From Oscillospiraceae bacterium (GTDB lineage Bacteria > Bacillota > Clostridia > Oscillospirales > Acutalibacteraceae), in assembly GCA_015066105.1 (NCBI GenBank), contig SVOY01000012.1, positions 1 to 64,000 on the forward strand: a DNA stretch of 64,000 nucleotides. Reading direction: 5' to 3'. Made by a program: the position numbers and the translations under genes. The notes below the pieces were generated by a model, which saw only the letters and a program-made list of their open reading frames with translations, made no database searches and was not told where the DNA came from. This document shows positions 15,872-25,529 of this stretch, piece after piece (the first letter of the stretch is position 1; every line of letters starts with the position of its first letter).

Positions 15872-16150
15872 TCATCCTTTCTTATCTTCTACAAAAGTAT
15901 CGTATGCGAACCTTGCTCCGAGCTTGAAGCCAACCATAAAACTATCCGCACAGCAAACGCTTGTAAAGCCATTACAGAAGCTTATATAATCAGCAAACAA
16001 ATCTTTCAGTTCATCAGTAAGTTTTTCATTAAGGCATTCTTCCTTTTCCGTAAGGTGGCTCAATTTCTTTTTCATCTCTGCTGTAAGCTCTGATGAACAT
16101 TCCTGCGGCTCAATGTTTCCATAATAAAACTGTTCAATAAAGTTAAACAT
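15872..16150 (-). CDS. DUF6809-like small protein
   Basis: This 92-residue protein has the pattern FIEQFYYGNIEPQE near the N-terminus, a charged helical middle (KKLSHLTEKEECLNEKL) and the C-terminal FMVGFKLGARFAYDTF. It is a divergent paralog of the proteins at 16287 and 28974. The family is found in clostridial mobile elements and has no known function. Start ATG at 16150; stop 2 bp from tnpV. Confidence 0.7.
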   Translation of the reverse strand: MFNFIEQFYYGNIEPQECSSELTAEMKKKLSHLTEKEECLNEKLTDELKDLFADYISFCNGFTSVCCADSFMVGFKLGARFAYDTFVEDKKG

Positions 16151-16231
16151 ATACTTTTACCTCGTTTGATTATTTTATTTGCGAGGAATTTTGTAAACAG
16201 CGCTATATGATGGTTGTTTTCTTGAATATCC

Positions 16232-16285
16232 TTAAGTGAAGTAATCCCCAACCTGTCGATAAGAAATATTTATACTCTTACTCAT
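16232..16285 (-). pseudogene. Truncated tnpV start (17 codons)
   Basis: The frame begins ATG at 16285 with AGGAGGTATG upstream and reads MSKSINISYRQVGDYFT then stop. The ISYRQVGD part matches ITYRQVGDFKIPN at the start of the frameshifted tnpV at 28700. It is a remnant with an intact ribosome-binding site, or possibly a short peptide still translated. Confidence 0.6.
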
Positions 16286-16286
16286 T

Positions 16287-16571
16287 TTACATACCTCCTT
16301 TTGAATTCACAACAAAAGTATCGTATGTAAATCTCGCACCGAATCTAAATCCTGATATGAAACTGTCAGAATTACTGATACTTGAAAATTCGTTGTAAGC
16401 ACAAGTATAGTTCGAAAAAAGTTCTTTCTCTTCTTCAGATAGCTTAGAAGTCAGTTCTTCCTCTTTCTTAACAAGTTCGCTCAACTTCTTTTTAAGCCTT
16501 GGTTTGATTTCAGTGGTAAGCTCTTGCGGTTCAAGGTTTCCGTAGAATAATTCTTCTATTATATTTGACAT
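16287..16571 (-). CDS. DUF6809-like small protein
   Basis: The 94-residue protein starts MSNIIEELFYGNLEPQEL and ends SGFRFGARFTYDTFVVNSKGGM. It is nearly identical to the protein at 28974 in the second element. The ATG at 16571 has GGAGG about 8 nt upstream; an in-frame ATG at 16610 lacks a site. It is the gene nearest to the second attachment-like site. Function unknown. Confidence 0.75.
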   Translation of the reverse strand: MSNIIEELFYGNLEPQELTTEIKPRLKKKLSELVKKEEELTSKLSEEEKELFSNYTCAYNEFSSISNSDSFISGFRFGARFTYDTFVVNSKGGM

Positions 16572-16649
16572 TATGTATTCCTCCGTATATGAGGAAAATC
16601 TATATAGCACGGAGAATGTGTGTTACCGGAGAATTGAACTTGTGTTATG

Positions 16650-16663
16650 AATATCCGCACCAT
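16650..16663 (+). other. Putative attachment site 2
   Basis: ATCCGCACCAT (16653-16663) repeats the tRNA-Leu 3' end plus one base. The sequence just upstream is not tRNA, so this is only the end of the gene. A hairpin follows, and the truncated recombinase of element B ends 102 bp further on, matching the layout at the tRNA. Confidence 0.55.
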
Positions 16664-16704
16664 GATGCGTGTTCATAAGGGATTTGAACACGCATCCTTT
16701 TTTG
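16664..16704 (+). terminator. Hairpin after attachment site 2
   Basis: GATGCGTGTTCA pairs with TGAACACGCATC (12 bp, 9-nt loop) followed by CTTTTTTG. Sequence GTGTTCATAA is shared with the tRNA terminator at 394-434, so the two probably share origin. Confidence 0.8.
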
Positions 16705-16764
16705 TTTAAAAACAGCTTGATATAATTTTTGTAGTTTGTCGCAGTTTTTCTGCGGCTTTTTTCT

Positions 16765-17720
16765 TTATGCTGTTTCAGGTAAAGTGCCTGAAATGTAATT
16801 CACTGCTACTCCCTGTCGGGTATCATTTACGATCGGTATTTTGTCAGGCAGTTCAATATACCCCACAAAGCGGTAGTAGATTACAATTCTCTGTGTTTTG
16901 TTTTTACCTTTACCCTCTGACTCATAAACATCAATGTGGTCAATAAGCTCCTTTGCAAGAGGCGCCGTAAGAGTTTCCAACTCCATAAAGCTTCTTACCG
17001 CATTAAGAAACATATCCTTACCTTTAGATGTTTCCTGAGCATTTGAAAGTTTCTTTCGTAGTTCAGAAATCTTCCCTTTAAGTTCGGTTCTTTCAAGCTC
17101 ATATTTATGCGACATGTGAGTAAACCATTCATCTGTTACTTTACCCTCGGCATTGTCTTCGTATAGCCTTTCATATAGATTTGCTACCTTCTGCTGCCTT
17201 GCAAGAGCTTTCTGAAGCTCACCCTCAAGATACCTTGTCTCTTCATATAAGTCCTTGTTTGACTTCCTTTCAAGGATTAGAGCAAGTCTTTCTTCATCGT
17301 GCTTAAGAAAATCTGCAAGGTGTCTGAGTTCAAGTAATACTATCTGCTCAAGAGCATCTGAACGAATGTAGTGCCTTGTAGGACAGTTCCCTCGGGTATC
17401 TTTGATATAGTTACCGCAACTAAAGTAGTGTATATCTTTATTGGTTGTATTGGTATGATACCTCATATTGCTTCCGCAGTCACCGCAACGGATTAGTCCG
17501 CTGAATATATGTTTCTTTGCATTTTCGGGTTTGGGCGCTCTTCTCTTAACCTTTAACAGGTTTTCCTGAACAAGCTCAAACACTTCTCTTTCAATGATAG
17601 GCTCGTGAACATCCTTAAAGATTCTCCAATTCTCTTCAGCGTTCATCAGCCTCTTTTTGTTTTTGAAATTCTTTGAGTAGGTTTTGAAGTTAATTACATC
17701 ACCGCAGTACGTGTGCTCAA
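16765..17720 (-). pseudogene. Serine recombinase lacking its catalytic domain
   Basis: About 318 codons match the C-terminal half of the recombinase at 507-2183, starting at EHTYCGDVINFKTYSKNF and running through the zinc ribbon (CGDCGSNMRY, then FSCGNY) and coiled coil to GVAVNYISG. The resolvase domain with the nucleophilic serine is absent: upstream sequence switches to a remnant of the small ORF and parB. An internal ATG at 17646 could start a 293-residue DNA-binding fragment. Element B can therefore move only if a recombinase is supplied in trans, for example from element A. Confidence 0.88.
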
Positions 17721-17751
17721 TAGAATGAAGCGCAGAATTAATTTTAATCTT

Positions 17752-17961
17752 TCAAACATTCACTTCACCTCGCATCTCTCTGCTCTCGTTGTTTTCTTTC
17801 CCTATTATTTCATCTGTACGGAACTTCGTCACAGGTTGTGTCGAAGTTAAATCTATCCTTGTTTCAATACCGTGTCTTCTGCAAGCTTCAGCGCTGAAAA
17901 TGAAAGGATTGTTTTCAAATGATTTTAAGTTTTCAATTTTGATTTCTGATAATGTTGTCAT
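17752..17961 (-). pseudogene. parB remnant with internal deletions
   Basis: The 69-codon frame starts like the complete ParB at 2438 (MTTLSEIKIENLKSFENNPF), then jumps to SAEACRRHGIET, then to IDLTSTQPVTKFRTDEIIGK, then to the sequence just after the parB stop. Three deletions have removed about 200 codons while keeping order. The leader upstream (TTTTGATTTTTGTTTTCAA) is also conserved. It is a decayed sister copy. Confidence 0.85.
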
Positions 17962-18294
17962 GATAGACCTCCTAAATTTTAAAAATAGATTTTGATTTTT
18001 GTTTTCAAAGAAAACAGGCTGTGGTAGAAAACAAGATTTTTACTGCTTCAATTTGTTTGCACGGTCAGTTGGTATAGAAAAAAGTAATTTGATTGTGCCA
18101 TAAGCATTTTGCATAAATTGATGTGTGACATGAAATCAAACAACAGACTCATTATTAACTTTAGTTCCGGTGATATATCTGATAATGTATACCATATTTG
18201 TTATAGTGAATTTTTTGAATCCGACAAGCTTAGATTTTTTTCAAAAATCTTTTCAAAAAATGACAATAAAATAGGCTTTTTAAATAAAAATCAG
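17962..18294. other. Non-coding stretch before the pilus operon
   Basis: It begins with a shortened version of the parB leader and a copy of AACAGGCTGTGGTA, which also occurs near 4456 in element A. The roughly 1.2-kb control region of element A (iterons and candidate RNA) is missing here. The remainder is AT-rich and I see no gene in it. Confidence 0.5.
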
Positions 18295-18323
18295 TTGAAA
18301 AAGCATTGGATTTATGATATATT
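18295..18323 (+). promoter_or_regulatory. Promoter of the pilus operon
   Basis: TTGAAA (18295-18300) and TATATT (18318-18323) are separated by 17 bp, each 5/6 to the sigma-A consensus. It lies 75 bp upstream of the first gene of the cluster, and no better candidate is visible. Confidence 0.65.
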
Positions 18324-18338
18324 TTTTGATGAGTGAAT

Positions 18339-18352
18339 GTAATACGTATTAC
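18339..18352. promoter_or_regulatory. Palindrome downstream of the pilus promoter
   Basis: GTAATACGTATTAC is a perfect 14-bp palindrome starting 16 bp after the -10 box, about where the early transcript begins. Position and symmetry suit a repressor operator. The cognate regulator is not obvious in the window. Confidence 0.5.
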
Positions 18353-18397
18353 TATCATCTGTATTCTTACATGGTGAATATTAGGGGAAATGTTTTT

Positions 18398-18814
18398 ATG
18401 ACAGATAAAGAACTGAAAAAGCTCAGTCGTCTGGAGCTTCTTGAATTGCTTCTTGATGTAAACAAAGAAAACAGAAAACTTAAAGAGCATATAAATAAGT
18501 TGAAAGCTGATAATGAAACTGCTCAAAGTATTGAACATCTTTCTGTTATGACCCGACAGGTTGAGAACGCACTTGTATATGCAAACAATCTTACAAGAGC
18601 TTTAGACAGAAACTCAGATAAATCAAGTCCTTCAAATGAGCCCGTCAAAAACACGGTCTCTGAATCTGACAAGGCGTCTGATGTTGAAATTTACAGACAG
18701 ATGTTATCGTTTTTCGCTCAGAATGACGATAAGTTAAGTATATTCCCTTCTGAAACGGAAAATGTTGTCAGAGCAAGAATAAGAAGTATACTTGAAAGAA
18801 GAAAATCAAACTGA
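18398..18814 (+). CDS. Coiled-coil protein at the head of the pilus operon
   Basis: This protein of about 138 residues starts MTDKELKKLSRLELLELLL at 18398, with AGGGGAAA upstream; the longer frame from 18314 begins within the promoter region. The N-terminal helix and coiled coil (about 1-50) are followed by a low-complexity middle and a charged C-terminus (RARIRSILERRKSN). I have seen similar proteins beside signal peptidase genes of SpaA-type pilus clusters, but no function is established. It lacks a signal peptide and is probably cytoplasmic. Confidence 0.7.
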   Translation: MTDKELKKLSRLELLELLLDVNKENRKLKEHINKLKADNETAQSIEHLSVMTRQVENALVYANNLTRALDRNSDKSSPSNEPVKNTVSESDKASDVEIYRQMLSFFAQNDDKLSIFPSETENVVRARIRSILERRKSN

Positions 18815-18838
18815 TAACCCATAGGAGCGTTACCTCAG

Positions 18839-19432
18839 ATGGTAAGAAAAAAATCAAGGAAAATTTGGTCGATTCCAACAGTTGAACAAATCGAAGCTGA
18901 AATCCTCAGAGAAAAATATAACCGTAAATATAAACAGGTACTCAGAAGCACAATGTATGCTCTTGTTGTAGTTGCTGCCGTTGCAGTTCTGATTGCAACG
19001 CTTGCTTTACCTGTTCTGCAGATTTCGGGCAGCAGCATGGAGCCGACACTCAACGACGAAGAAATAGTTGTGCTTTTAAAAACTACAAACTTGAAAAGAG
19101 ACGAGCTGTGCTGCTTCTCTTACCAAAACAAGCTTCTGATCAAGAGAATCATCGGTCTGCCCGGAGATGAAATAAATATTGACGAAAACGGAAACGTTTA
19201 TGTAAACGATGTGCTTCTCGACGAGCCTTACGTTACGGACAAGTCTCTGGGTGAATGTGATATAACCTTCCCGTGCTATGTTACGGATAACCACTATTTC
19301 GTTTTAGGCGATCACCGTTCAACTTCAATTGACAGCCGTAGCAGTGTAATAGGTCTTGTAAGCGAAGATTATATCGTAGGAAAAATATTTTTCAGAATAT
19401 GGCCGTTTGAAAGCATCAGCCTGGTTGACTGA
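18839..19432 (+). CDS. lepB: Signal peptidase I
   Basis: The 197-residue type I signal peptidase has one N-terminal transmembrane helix (about 38-60). The catalytic serine is in SGSSMEPTL (Ser66) and the lysine in LLIKRIIGLPGD (Lys102). The later GDHRSTSIDSR box (about residues 159-169) is conserved. A dedicated signal peptidase is common in pilus clusters, where it removes signal peptides from pilins or is needed for assembly. AGGAG lies 11 nt before the ATG. Confidence 0.92.
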   Translation: MVRKKSRKIWSIPTVEQIEAEILREKYNRKYKQVLRSTMYALVVVAAVAVLIATLALPVLQISGSSMEPTLNDEEIVVLLKTTNLKRDELCCFSYQNKLLIKRIIGLPGDEINIDENGNVYVNDVLLDEPYVTDKSLGECDITFPCYVTDNHYFVLGDHRSTSIDSRSSVIGLVSEDYIVGKIFFRIWPFESISLVD

Positions 19433-19463
19433 TGTTTACAAAGTGTAAAAAGGAGGTGGCAGG

Positions 19464-22400
19464 TTGAACGCAGTCAATAGAGATTATCTCGACAGACATA
19501 AAAAATTCAGACTCGATAACAAGAAACTTGCCACAGCATTTATTGTTCTTTCGCTTGTTATTGCAATAATAGTTTTCTGGTGGCTCAAGCTTGTCGGTAT
19601 CACCGTTACAGGTGAAGCCTTCTGCGGACTTGAAGAGCATACACACAGCGTGGACTGTTATGTTCAGCAGCTTATATGCGACTACAGTCAGGAAACTACC
19701 GCAGAAAATGAAACAACTGCAGAAGACGCCACTACCGAAGATAATGAGACAACTGCTTCAGGTACCCTGCCGAGCGAGGAAGATGTGTCAGCAGAGGGTA
19801 CATCTCAGGAAGAATTCCCTGAAGGAATTTCTGAAGAAACTACAGAAGAATCAGCAGCTTATGAAGAGCTTTCTGTTCAGACTCATACCCATACTCACAG
19901 TAACGAGTGTTATGAAAAAACTCTTGTATGCACAGAGACGGAGCATACGCATACTGCAGATTGCTTCCCTGATAAAACTGCCGATGTTGAAACTGTCAGT
20001 GATTGGCTCGATACCATTGAGAGCGTCAAAATTACAAACAATATTCCTGAAAATCTTGTTGCAATTGCGATGACTCAGGCAGGTTATGAGGAAAGTAAAA
20101 ACAACTTCGAATACGATAGTGAGGGGAACAAAAACGGTTATACACGCTACGGTGAATGGTACGGTAACCCTTACGGCAAATGGAATGCGATGTTTGTGTC
20201 TTTCTGCTTGCACTATGCAAATATTAACAATGTGGATGAGCTTAAAAGTGCCGGTGCAGAAGCCATGAGACTTGCCTGGCAGGGCAGATATGCATATTCA
20301 TCCGCTGACGTGTACACAGGTGAGAGAGGCGATCTTGTCTTTTTTGATACAGACGGTGATAAAGCTGCAGATACCGTCGGAATAGTTATAGCTGTCGGTG
20401 ATGAAAATATTACCGTAATAAGCGGTGACAGTAACAACAAGGTTGAAACTACTTATATGGAGCTTTCAGAAAACGTTATCGGATATGGTCTTACGGGTGA
20501 GCTCCACTTTGCAAAGGATACGGAATATGATGAAGAAAGCACACAGACTATAACCGAACCTGAAGAATTAACGGAGTACAATGCGCCTATTCTAATGATG
20601 TCAGATTTGTCTGAGCAGTCAGATGCGACTGAACCCCAAATTACATACATAAATGATCTTACAAGCGTAGTTAAATCTGTCAGTTTTCAAACACTTGAGG
20701 GCGAAATAGTCGACGAGAATTCTACTATATATCTTGGACAGACTTATGTCATTTCCATGGAGTTCGCTGAAAAAAATACAGGTGATGAATGGATACAGTT
20801 CAAGCATGACGAAGACCATCATCTTCACTATCAGATTCCTGAAAATATTCATTGTGAACCATTTACCGAATGGCATTCAATAACTGCAAAAACAGAAAAC
20901 GGCACCATAGAAGACGTTGGTGAATACTTCATCAGAGATGACGGATTGCTGATTGTTGTGTTTAAAGACGATCCTGTAACCGGTGAATGCTTCGGATCAA
21001 AATATTCTAATGTTGACTTCTTTATCGAATTTAATGCTACCGTCGGAACAACACAGACAGGTTCATCTGCAGAGGTTGTTTTTAATGATGAAATCAAGGT
21101 GAACCTCAATATTGATACAACCGCTGAAATGCAGGTTAGTAAAACCCACGGAGCCTATAACGGAAAAGAAAACACTTTGGAATATCAGATCAGAATTGAA
21201 GCAACAAAAGCTGTTATTAAAGATCTTGTTGTTCCTGATGATATTTGGGAAAAGCACCATGCTCTCAAAGATACTATTGTTGTTACCGATCTTGACGGCA
21301 ATGTTTTAGACCCACAGCCTACAATAAGTGAAGGTAGCTACGGAAACTACGGATTCACCCTTACGGGTTTCCCCGATTTTGCGGCTGGCGAGGGTTTCTT
21401 GATTAACTATAAGGCCTCGATAAATGACGATTTGCTCACTCAGGATTCTGTCGGATTATGGAATGGTGTTTACCCTTACGGAAAAGATGCCACCGGAGCT
21501 CCTGTAAATGGCAGTGCTGAAGATTGGGCAGTGGTTGAATTAAATAAGATTGAAAAAGACGGAAAGCAATCCGTTATTGAAAAAGATGACGGTACAATAG
21601 TTCCCGTAATCGAATGGGAAATTGAAATCAAAAAAAGTGACAGCAATCTTGAGGGTACCGTTATAATCGATACTCTCGGTGATGGACTTGCGTATTATAC
21701 AGATGAAAGCATACGCATCAAGCGTTATGATCAATGGGGAAACAGAATTAACGATATTTCTCTTAGTTGGGATAACGTTGATGTAAATAACAATTCTATG
21801 TCTTTTGAACTTCCTGAGGGTTACAGATTTGTTATAGTATACTACACAACATACGAAGAGCTTCGGGATGGTGAAATGAAGCACTATACCAATACGGCAA
21901 AAGTTACCATCAACCAAAGAGAAGAGGTTGCAGGCGGTGAAGCTGATGTTGTCGGTTTCGTGCCGAATATCAGAAAAAGTGCAAGCGGTAATGACGGCGA
22001 GTATATTTATTTTACAATAGAAGCTGATATACCGGCAGTAATTAAAGATTGGGGAGGCTTCTTCCTTACTGACCTTGCTGCTTTCTGGGGGTATAACGGC
22101 AATTCCGAGGGTTATCTTTATGTAGAGAATATGCCTGAAGACCTGGTTATAACTGCTGTTACCGAAAGCGGTCAGACAGTCAGTTTTACGCCTTATGTTG
22201 CAGGCGGCACGACTGAAAACACATATATCCTTGTTGCTCCCGCAGAGGGTAATCAATATCACAGCTTTAATATCTATTTCAATACATCGCAGGCGGATTC
22301 TGATTCTTCAAAGTGGATACTCAGTGAAAATTCAAAGCTTACGATTACTTATAAAATCCCCTTTGATGCAGGAACAGGTGTTGAATGGACGGGAGAACTT

Positions 22401-23981
22401 AAGGGTGAAAATACTCTTGAAGATGTACTCTTACAAAACTATGCAATGGCTAATGAGGCGTATCTGAATTTTACTGACATTATTCAGGCAACAGGTGTCA
22501 GCACGTATAAATATGCTCCGACAATAACAAAAAAATCCGTTGTAAATGATGATGGTACAATTGATTATACAGTTGTATTCCATAACACAATTCCCGGTTC
22601 CGGCGGCAATCAAGGTTATCTCACATCTGCTTATTCGATAACCTTCAACGATACGTTTGATGAAAAACTTGAGTACGTTGGAGGCTCTTTAATGGTTACT
22701 TGTTACGATCCTTGGAATGATGCAGTTTGGTATAATAAATATGTATATGACGGTATGGTTTCAGGTAACACAATGAGCATACAGGCAAATGAGTTTGATT
22801 TAAGTCAAACTAATTCTGATTTGCCATCGGCAACTATCGGATGGATAAGTCCTTTTACTGATTATCAGAAATACTGCAATCAGATCGGTGCAGGCGGTAA
22901 GCACGTTTTCACCTACAAACTCAAACTAAAAGATGAATATCTTAATACAACCGAGGAAAATAAGTTTGTTCTTGATAATACAGCTGAACTCAAATGGAAT
23001 GCTGACAACTCATCAGGTCCTGTAACGGATACAGTTGAAATCAAGACAGGCCTTTTGGATAAGCAGGTTGTTCAAGAAGATAACAGATTGAATTTTGATA
23101 TTCATATCAACCGTAACGCTCTTGATATTCTGGTTGGTGCAGACACACTTACAATTGAGGATACAATGACTGAGAATCTTTCGGTTTATTGGGATTCAAT
23201 AAAACTGTTTTACGAAGACAAAAACGGTAACTGGATAGATTTCGACAGTGCAGACAGTGTATACAGCTATACCGTTACTTATGATCAGCACGTCAACAGA
23301 CTTACTTTTGTCGTGCCGGACAGTCTCCATATCAGAATTGACTATACCACTCTCATAACGCAAAGCGGTTTTGTTTCGGTAAACAATGCAGTTAAAGTTG
23401 ACGGTAAAGCTCAGGTAACAGATATAATCGATGCAGTTTTTAAGGTTGAACAGCATAGCGGTGGTGCATCAGGCTCCATTAACAACATCACACTTCTTAA
23501 GCAAGACGGCGATACAGATGTACCATTGTCTGATGTTACCTTCCTGCTTTACGGACCTGTGGGCGACCCTAATGCGGTGGTGCCAACAGGGGCACAGAAC
23601 ACTATCTTGACTGATGCAGGAAAAACACTTCGTTATATCGGTTCATATATCACGGGTGCTGACGGTACTGTTAAAATCCAGACTCAGTATCTTACATTTG
23701 GTGGTCCTTATGCATTAGTTGAAACCCATGCACCGACGGGATACAACAAGCTCGAAAAGCCCGTATATTTTTATTACTACGAAGCTGACCCAAACGGTAT
23801 AATTCAGACCGTTACAACTATCATAGCTGTAGAAAACTATACCTACGGTTTTGTACTTCCTGAAACAGGCGGTACAGGCAGACTACCCTTAACAATTATC
23901 GGCTTTGCTTTAATGGCAACTCCGTTATTGTATAGCACAATTCGTCGAAAACGTGAAGGGAGGTTGACACAATCTCCATAA
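19464..23981 (+). CDS. Large SpaA-type LPxTG adhesin (tip pilin candidate)
   Basis: This 1,505-residue protein starts at TTG with AGGAGGT upstream. A transmembrane helix near the N-terminus (about 22-45) is followed by HTHS...C motifs and a Thr/Glu-rich linker. A CHAP-like domain lies at about 195-300, but the position usually held by the nucleophilic cysteine reads WNAMFVSFC, so it may be inactive. Long SpaA/isopeptide-type beta domains follow. A Cna-B-like domain near the end contains YALVETHAPTGYNK. The C-terminus has LPETG (about 1,472), a hydrophobic helix and RRKREG, so sortase anchors it. As the largest pilus protein it is the likely tip adhesin. Confidence 0.88.
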   Translation: MNAVNRDYLDRHKKFRLDNKKLATAFIVLSLVIAIIVFWWLKLVGITVTGEAFCGLEEHTHSVDCYVQQLICDYSQETTAENETTAEDATTEDNETTASGTLPSEEDVSAEGTSQEEFPEGISEETTEESAAYEELSVQTHTHTHSNECYEKTLVCTETEHTHTADCFPDKTADVETVSDWLDTIESVKITNNIPENLVAIAMTQAGYEESKNNFEYDSEGNKNGYTRYGEWYGNPYGKWNAMFVSFCLHYANINNVDELKSAGAEAMRLAWQGRYAYSSADVYTGERGDLVFFDTDGDKAADTVGIVIAVGDENITVISGDSNNKVETTYMELSENVIGYGLTGELHFAKDTEYDEESTQTITEPEELTEYNAPILMMSDLSEQSDATEPQITYINDLTSVVKSVSFQTLEGEIVDENSTIYLGQTYVISMEFAEKNTGDEWIQFKHDEDHHLHYQIPENIHCEPFTEWHSITAKTENGTIEDVGEYFIRDDGLLIVVFKDDPVTGECFGSKYSNVDFFIEFNATVGTTQTGSSAEVVFNDEIKVNLNIDTTAEMQVSKTHGAYNGKENTLEYQIRIEATKAVIKDLVVPDDIWEKHHALKDTIVVTDLDGNVLDPQPTISEGSYGNYGFTLTGFPDFAAGEGFLINYKASINDDLLTQDSVGLWNGVYPYGKDATGAPVNGSAEDWAVVELNKIEKDGKQSVIEKDDGTIVPVIEWEIEIKKSDSNLEGTVIIDTLGDGLAYYTDESIRIKRYDQWGNRINDISLSWDNVDVNNNSMSFELPEGYRFVIVYYTTYEELRDGEMKHYTNTAKVTINQREEVAGGEADVVGFVPNIRKSASGNDGEYIYFTIEADIPAVIKDWGGFFLTDLAAFWGYNGNSEGYLYVENMPEDLVITAVTESGQTVSFTPYVAGGTTENTYILVAPAEGNQYHSFNIYFNTSQADSDSSKWILSENSKLTITYKIPFDAGTGVEWTGELKGENTLEDVLLQNYAMANEAYLNFTDIIQATGVSTYKYAPTITKKSVVNDDGTIDYTVVFHNTIPGSGGNQGYLTSAYSITFNDTFDEKLEYVGGSLMVTCYDPWNDAVWYNKYVYDGMVSGNTMSIQANEFDLSQTNSDLPSATIGWISPFTDYQKYCNQIGAGGKHVFTYKLKLKDEYLNTTEENKFVLDNTAELKWNADNSSGPVTDTVEIKTGLLDKQVVQEDNRLNFDIHINRNALDILVGADTLTIEDTMTENLSVYWDSIKLFYEDKNGNWIDFDSADSVYSYTVTYDQHVNRLTFVVPDSLHIRIDYTTLITQSGFVSVNNAVKVDGKAQVTDIIDAVFKVEQHSGGASGSINNITLLKQDGDTDVPLSDVTFLLYGPVGDPNAVVPTGAQNTILTDAGKTLRYIGSYITGADGTVKIQTQYLTFGGPYALVETHAPTGYNKLEKPVYFYYYEADPNGIIQTVTTIIAVENYTYGFVLPETGGTGRLPLTIIGFALMATPLLYSTIRRKREGRLTQSP

Positions 23982-24053
23982 ACACAAGGACGTAGAATGC
24001 AAAAAAACACAGTAAAAAATTGCAAATTTCAAAAAAGAAAGGAAGTAAGAATT

Positions 24054-25520
24054 ATGAAGAAAGTATTTGCAGTTTTAGTAGCACTTACCCTCGTTCTCTC
24101 AATGGGAACAATGGCATTTGCAGCCGACACAGGCTCAATCACAATCAGCAATGCTCTTGAAGGCGCAGAGTATAACATCTATAAGATGTTCGACTTTGCT
24201 CCCGTAGAAGGCAGCACAACTCAGGGTCGTTACACCGTAGTAAGCGGTTGGGAGGCTTTCCTTGCAGGCGACGGTGCAGCTTACCTTAAGACAAATGCCG
24301 ATACAGGCACAATCGAATGGAACGGTGAAGAAACAGCAGAAAGAAAAGCTGAGCTTGCAAAGAAGGCTGTTGCTTATGCAAAGGCTAATAGCATTGCCGC
24401 AACAGAAACAAAGACAGCCGATGCTGACGGTGCCGTAACATTTGCAGATGTTGCTCTCGGTTACTATGCAATCGACACATCACTCGGTACAATCTGCGCT
24501 CTTACAAATGTTGACAATACATTTGAAGCACACGAAAAGAACGAAAAGCCTGACATCGACAAGTACGTTCAGGAAGACAGTGAAATGACAAATGCAGACG
24601 AAGGCTGGGGCAAGGTTAACGATGCTGATATCGACCAGCAGGTTAACTACAAGTCAACAGTTACAGTAGGTCTCGGTGCAACAAACTATGTAATGCACGA
24701 TACTATGGAATCAGGCCTTACCTTCAATAACGATGTAGCTGTTAAGCTTGCTGACGGTACAGTTGTTGCTGCTGCAAACTACACAGTAGTATATCCCGCA
24801 ACTGACGGTCACACCTTTGATGTTCAATTCAAGAATGACTTTATTGCAGGCCTTGCAAAGGGTACACAGTTCACAGTTTACTACTCAGCAACTCTCAACG
24901 AAAATGCAAATATCGTAACTGACGGTAACGACAACACAGTTTACCTTTCATACGGTGAAGACAGCACTTGGGAAACAAATGAACACAAGACAACAACTTA
25001 CACATGGAAGATGGACGTAGAAAAGTTTACCCAGGATGGCGGAAACAGAATTAATCTTGCTAACGCTGTATTTATGCTTCTCAGAACAGAAGGCGTTAAG
25101 GATTCAGCTATCAAATTTACAGATGTAACTAAAGAAGGCGAAATTCCTACTTATATGGTTGACGCTGCAGGTACAATTACAGAAATCGTAACTGATGATG
25201 GCGGTAAGTTTGAAATCGTAGGTCTCGATGCAGATACATACTACCTTCACGAAGAAGCAGCTCCCGCAGGTTACAACAAGCTCGCTAATGATGTTGAAAT
25301 CGTTATTGACAGCACATATGATGAAGAAAATCTTACAGCTACAGCTACAGTAAGCGGTGTTAATGCTGAAGGCTTTATCGAAGTAGAAAACAAGACCGGC
25401 TCACTTCTTCCCGAAACCGGTGGTATCGGTACAACTATATTCTATGTAGTTGGCGGTCTTCTTATGGTTGCAGCTTTTGTTCTTCTCGTTTCAAAGAAGA
25501 GAATGGCTTCCTTCGCTTGA
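24054..25520 (+). CDS. Major pilin, SpaA/fimbrial isopeptide family
   Basis: The 488-residue protein begins MKKVFAVLVALTLVLSMGTM with AGGAAG upstream; the signal peptide ends near FAAD. Two to three Ig-like isopeptide domains follow, including a D2-type central part. A Cna-B-like domain has YYLHEEAAPAGYNK and the E-box EVENKTGSLLPETGG, where LPETG is the sorting signal, followed by a membrane helix and a SKKR tail. The codon usage is rich in favoured codons, which fits high expression. In class C sortase clusters this protein is polymerised into the shaft. The hairpins directly downstream may set its level relative to the sortase. Confidence 0.92.
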   Translation: MKKVFAVLVALTLVLSMGTMAFAADTGSITISNALEGAEYNIYKMFDFAPVEGSTTQGRYTVVSGWEAFLAGDGAAYLKTNADTGTIEWNGEETAERKAELAKKAVAYAKANSIAATETKTADADGAVTFADVALGYYAIDTSLGTICALTNVDNTFEAHEKNEKPDIDKYVQEDSEMTNADEGWGKVNDADIDQQVNYKSTVTVGLGATNYVMHDTMESGLTFNNDVAVKLADGTVVAAANYTVVYPATDGHTFDVQFKNDFIAGLAKGTQFTVYYSATLNENANIVTDGNDNTVYLSYGEDSTWETNEHKTTTYTWKMDVEKFTQDGGNRINLANAVFMLLRTEGVKDSAIKFTDVTKEGEIPTYMVDAAGTITEIVTDDGGKFEIVGLDADTYYLHEEAAPAGYNKLANDVEIVIDSTYDEENLTATATVSGVNAEGFIEVENKTGSLLPETGGIGTTIFYVVGGLLMVAAFVLLVSKKRMASFA

Positions 25521-25529
25521 AGGGATAAA

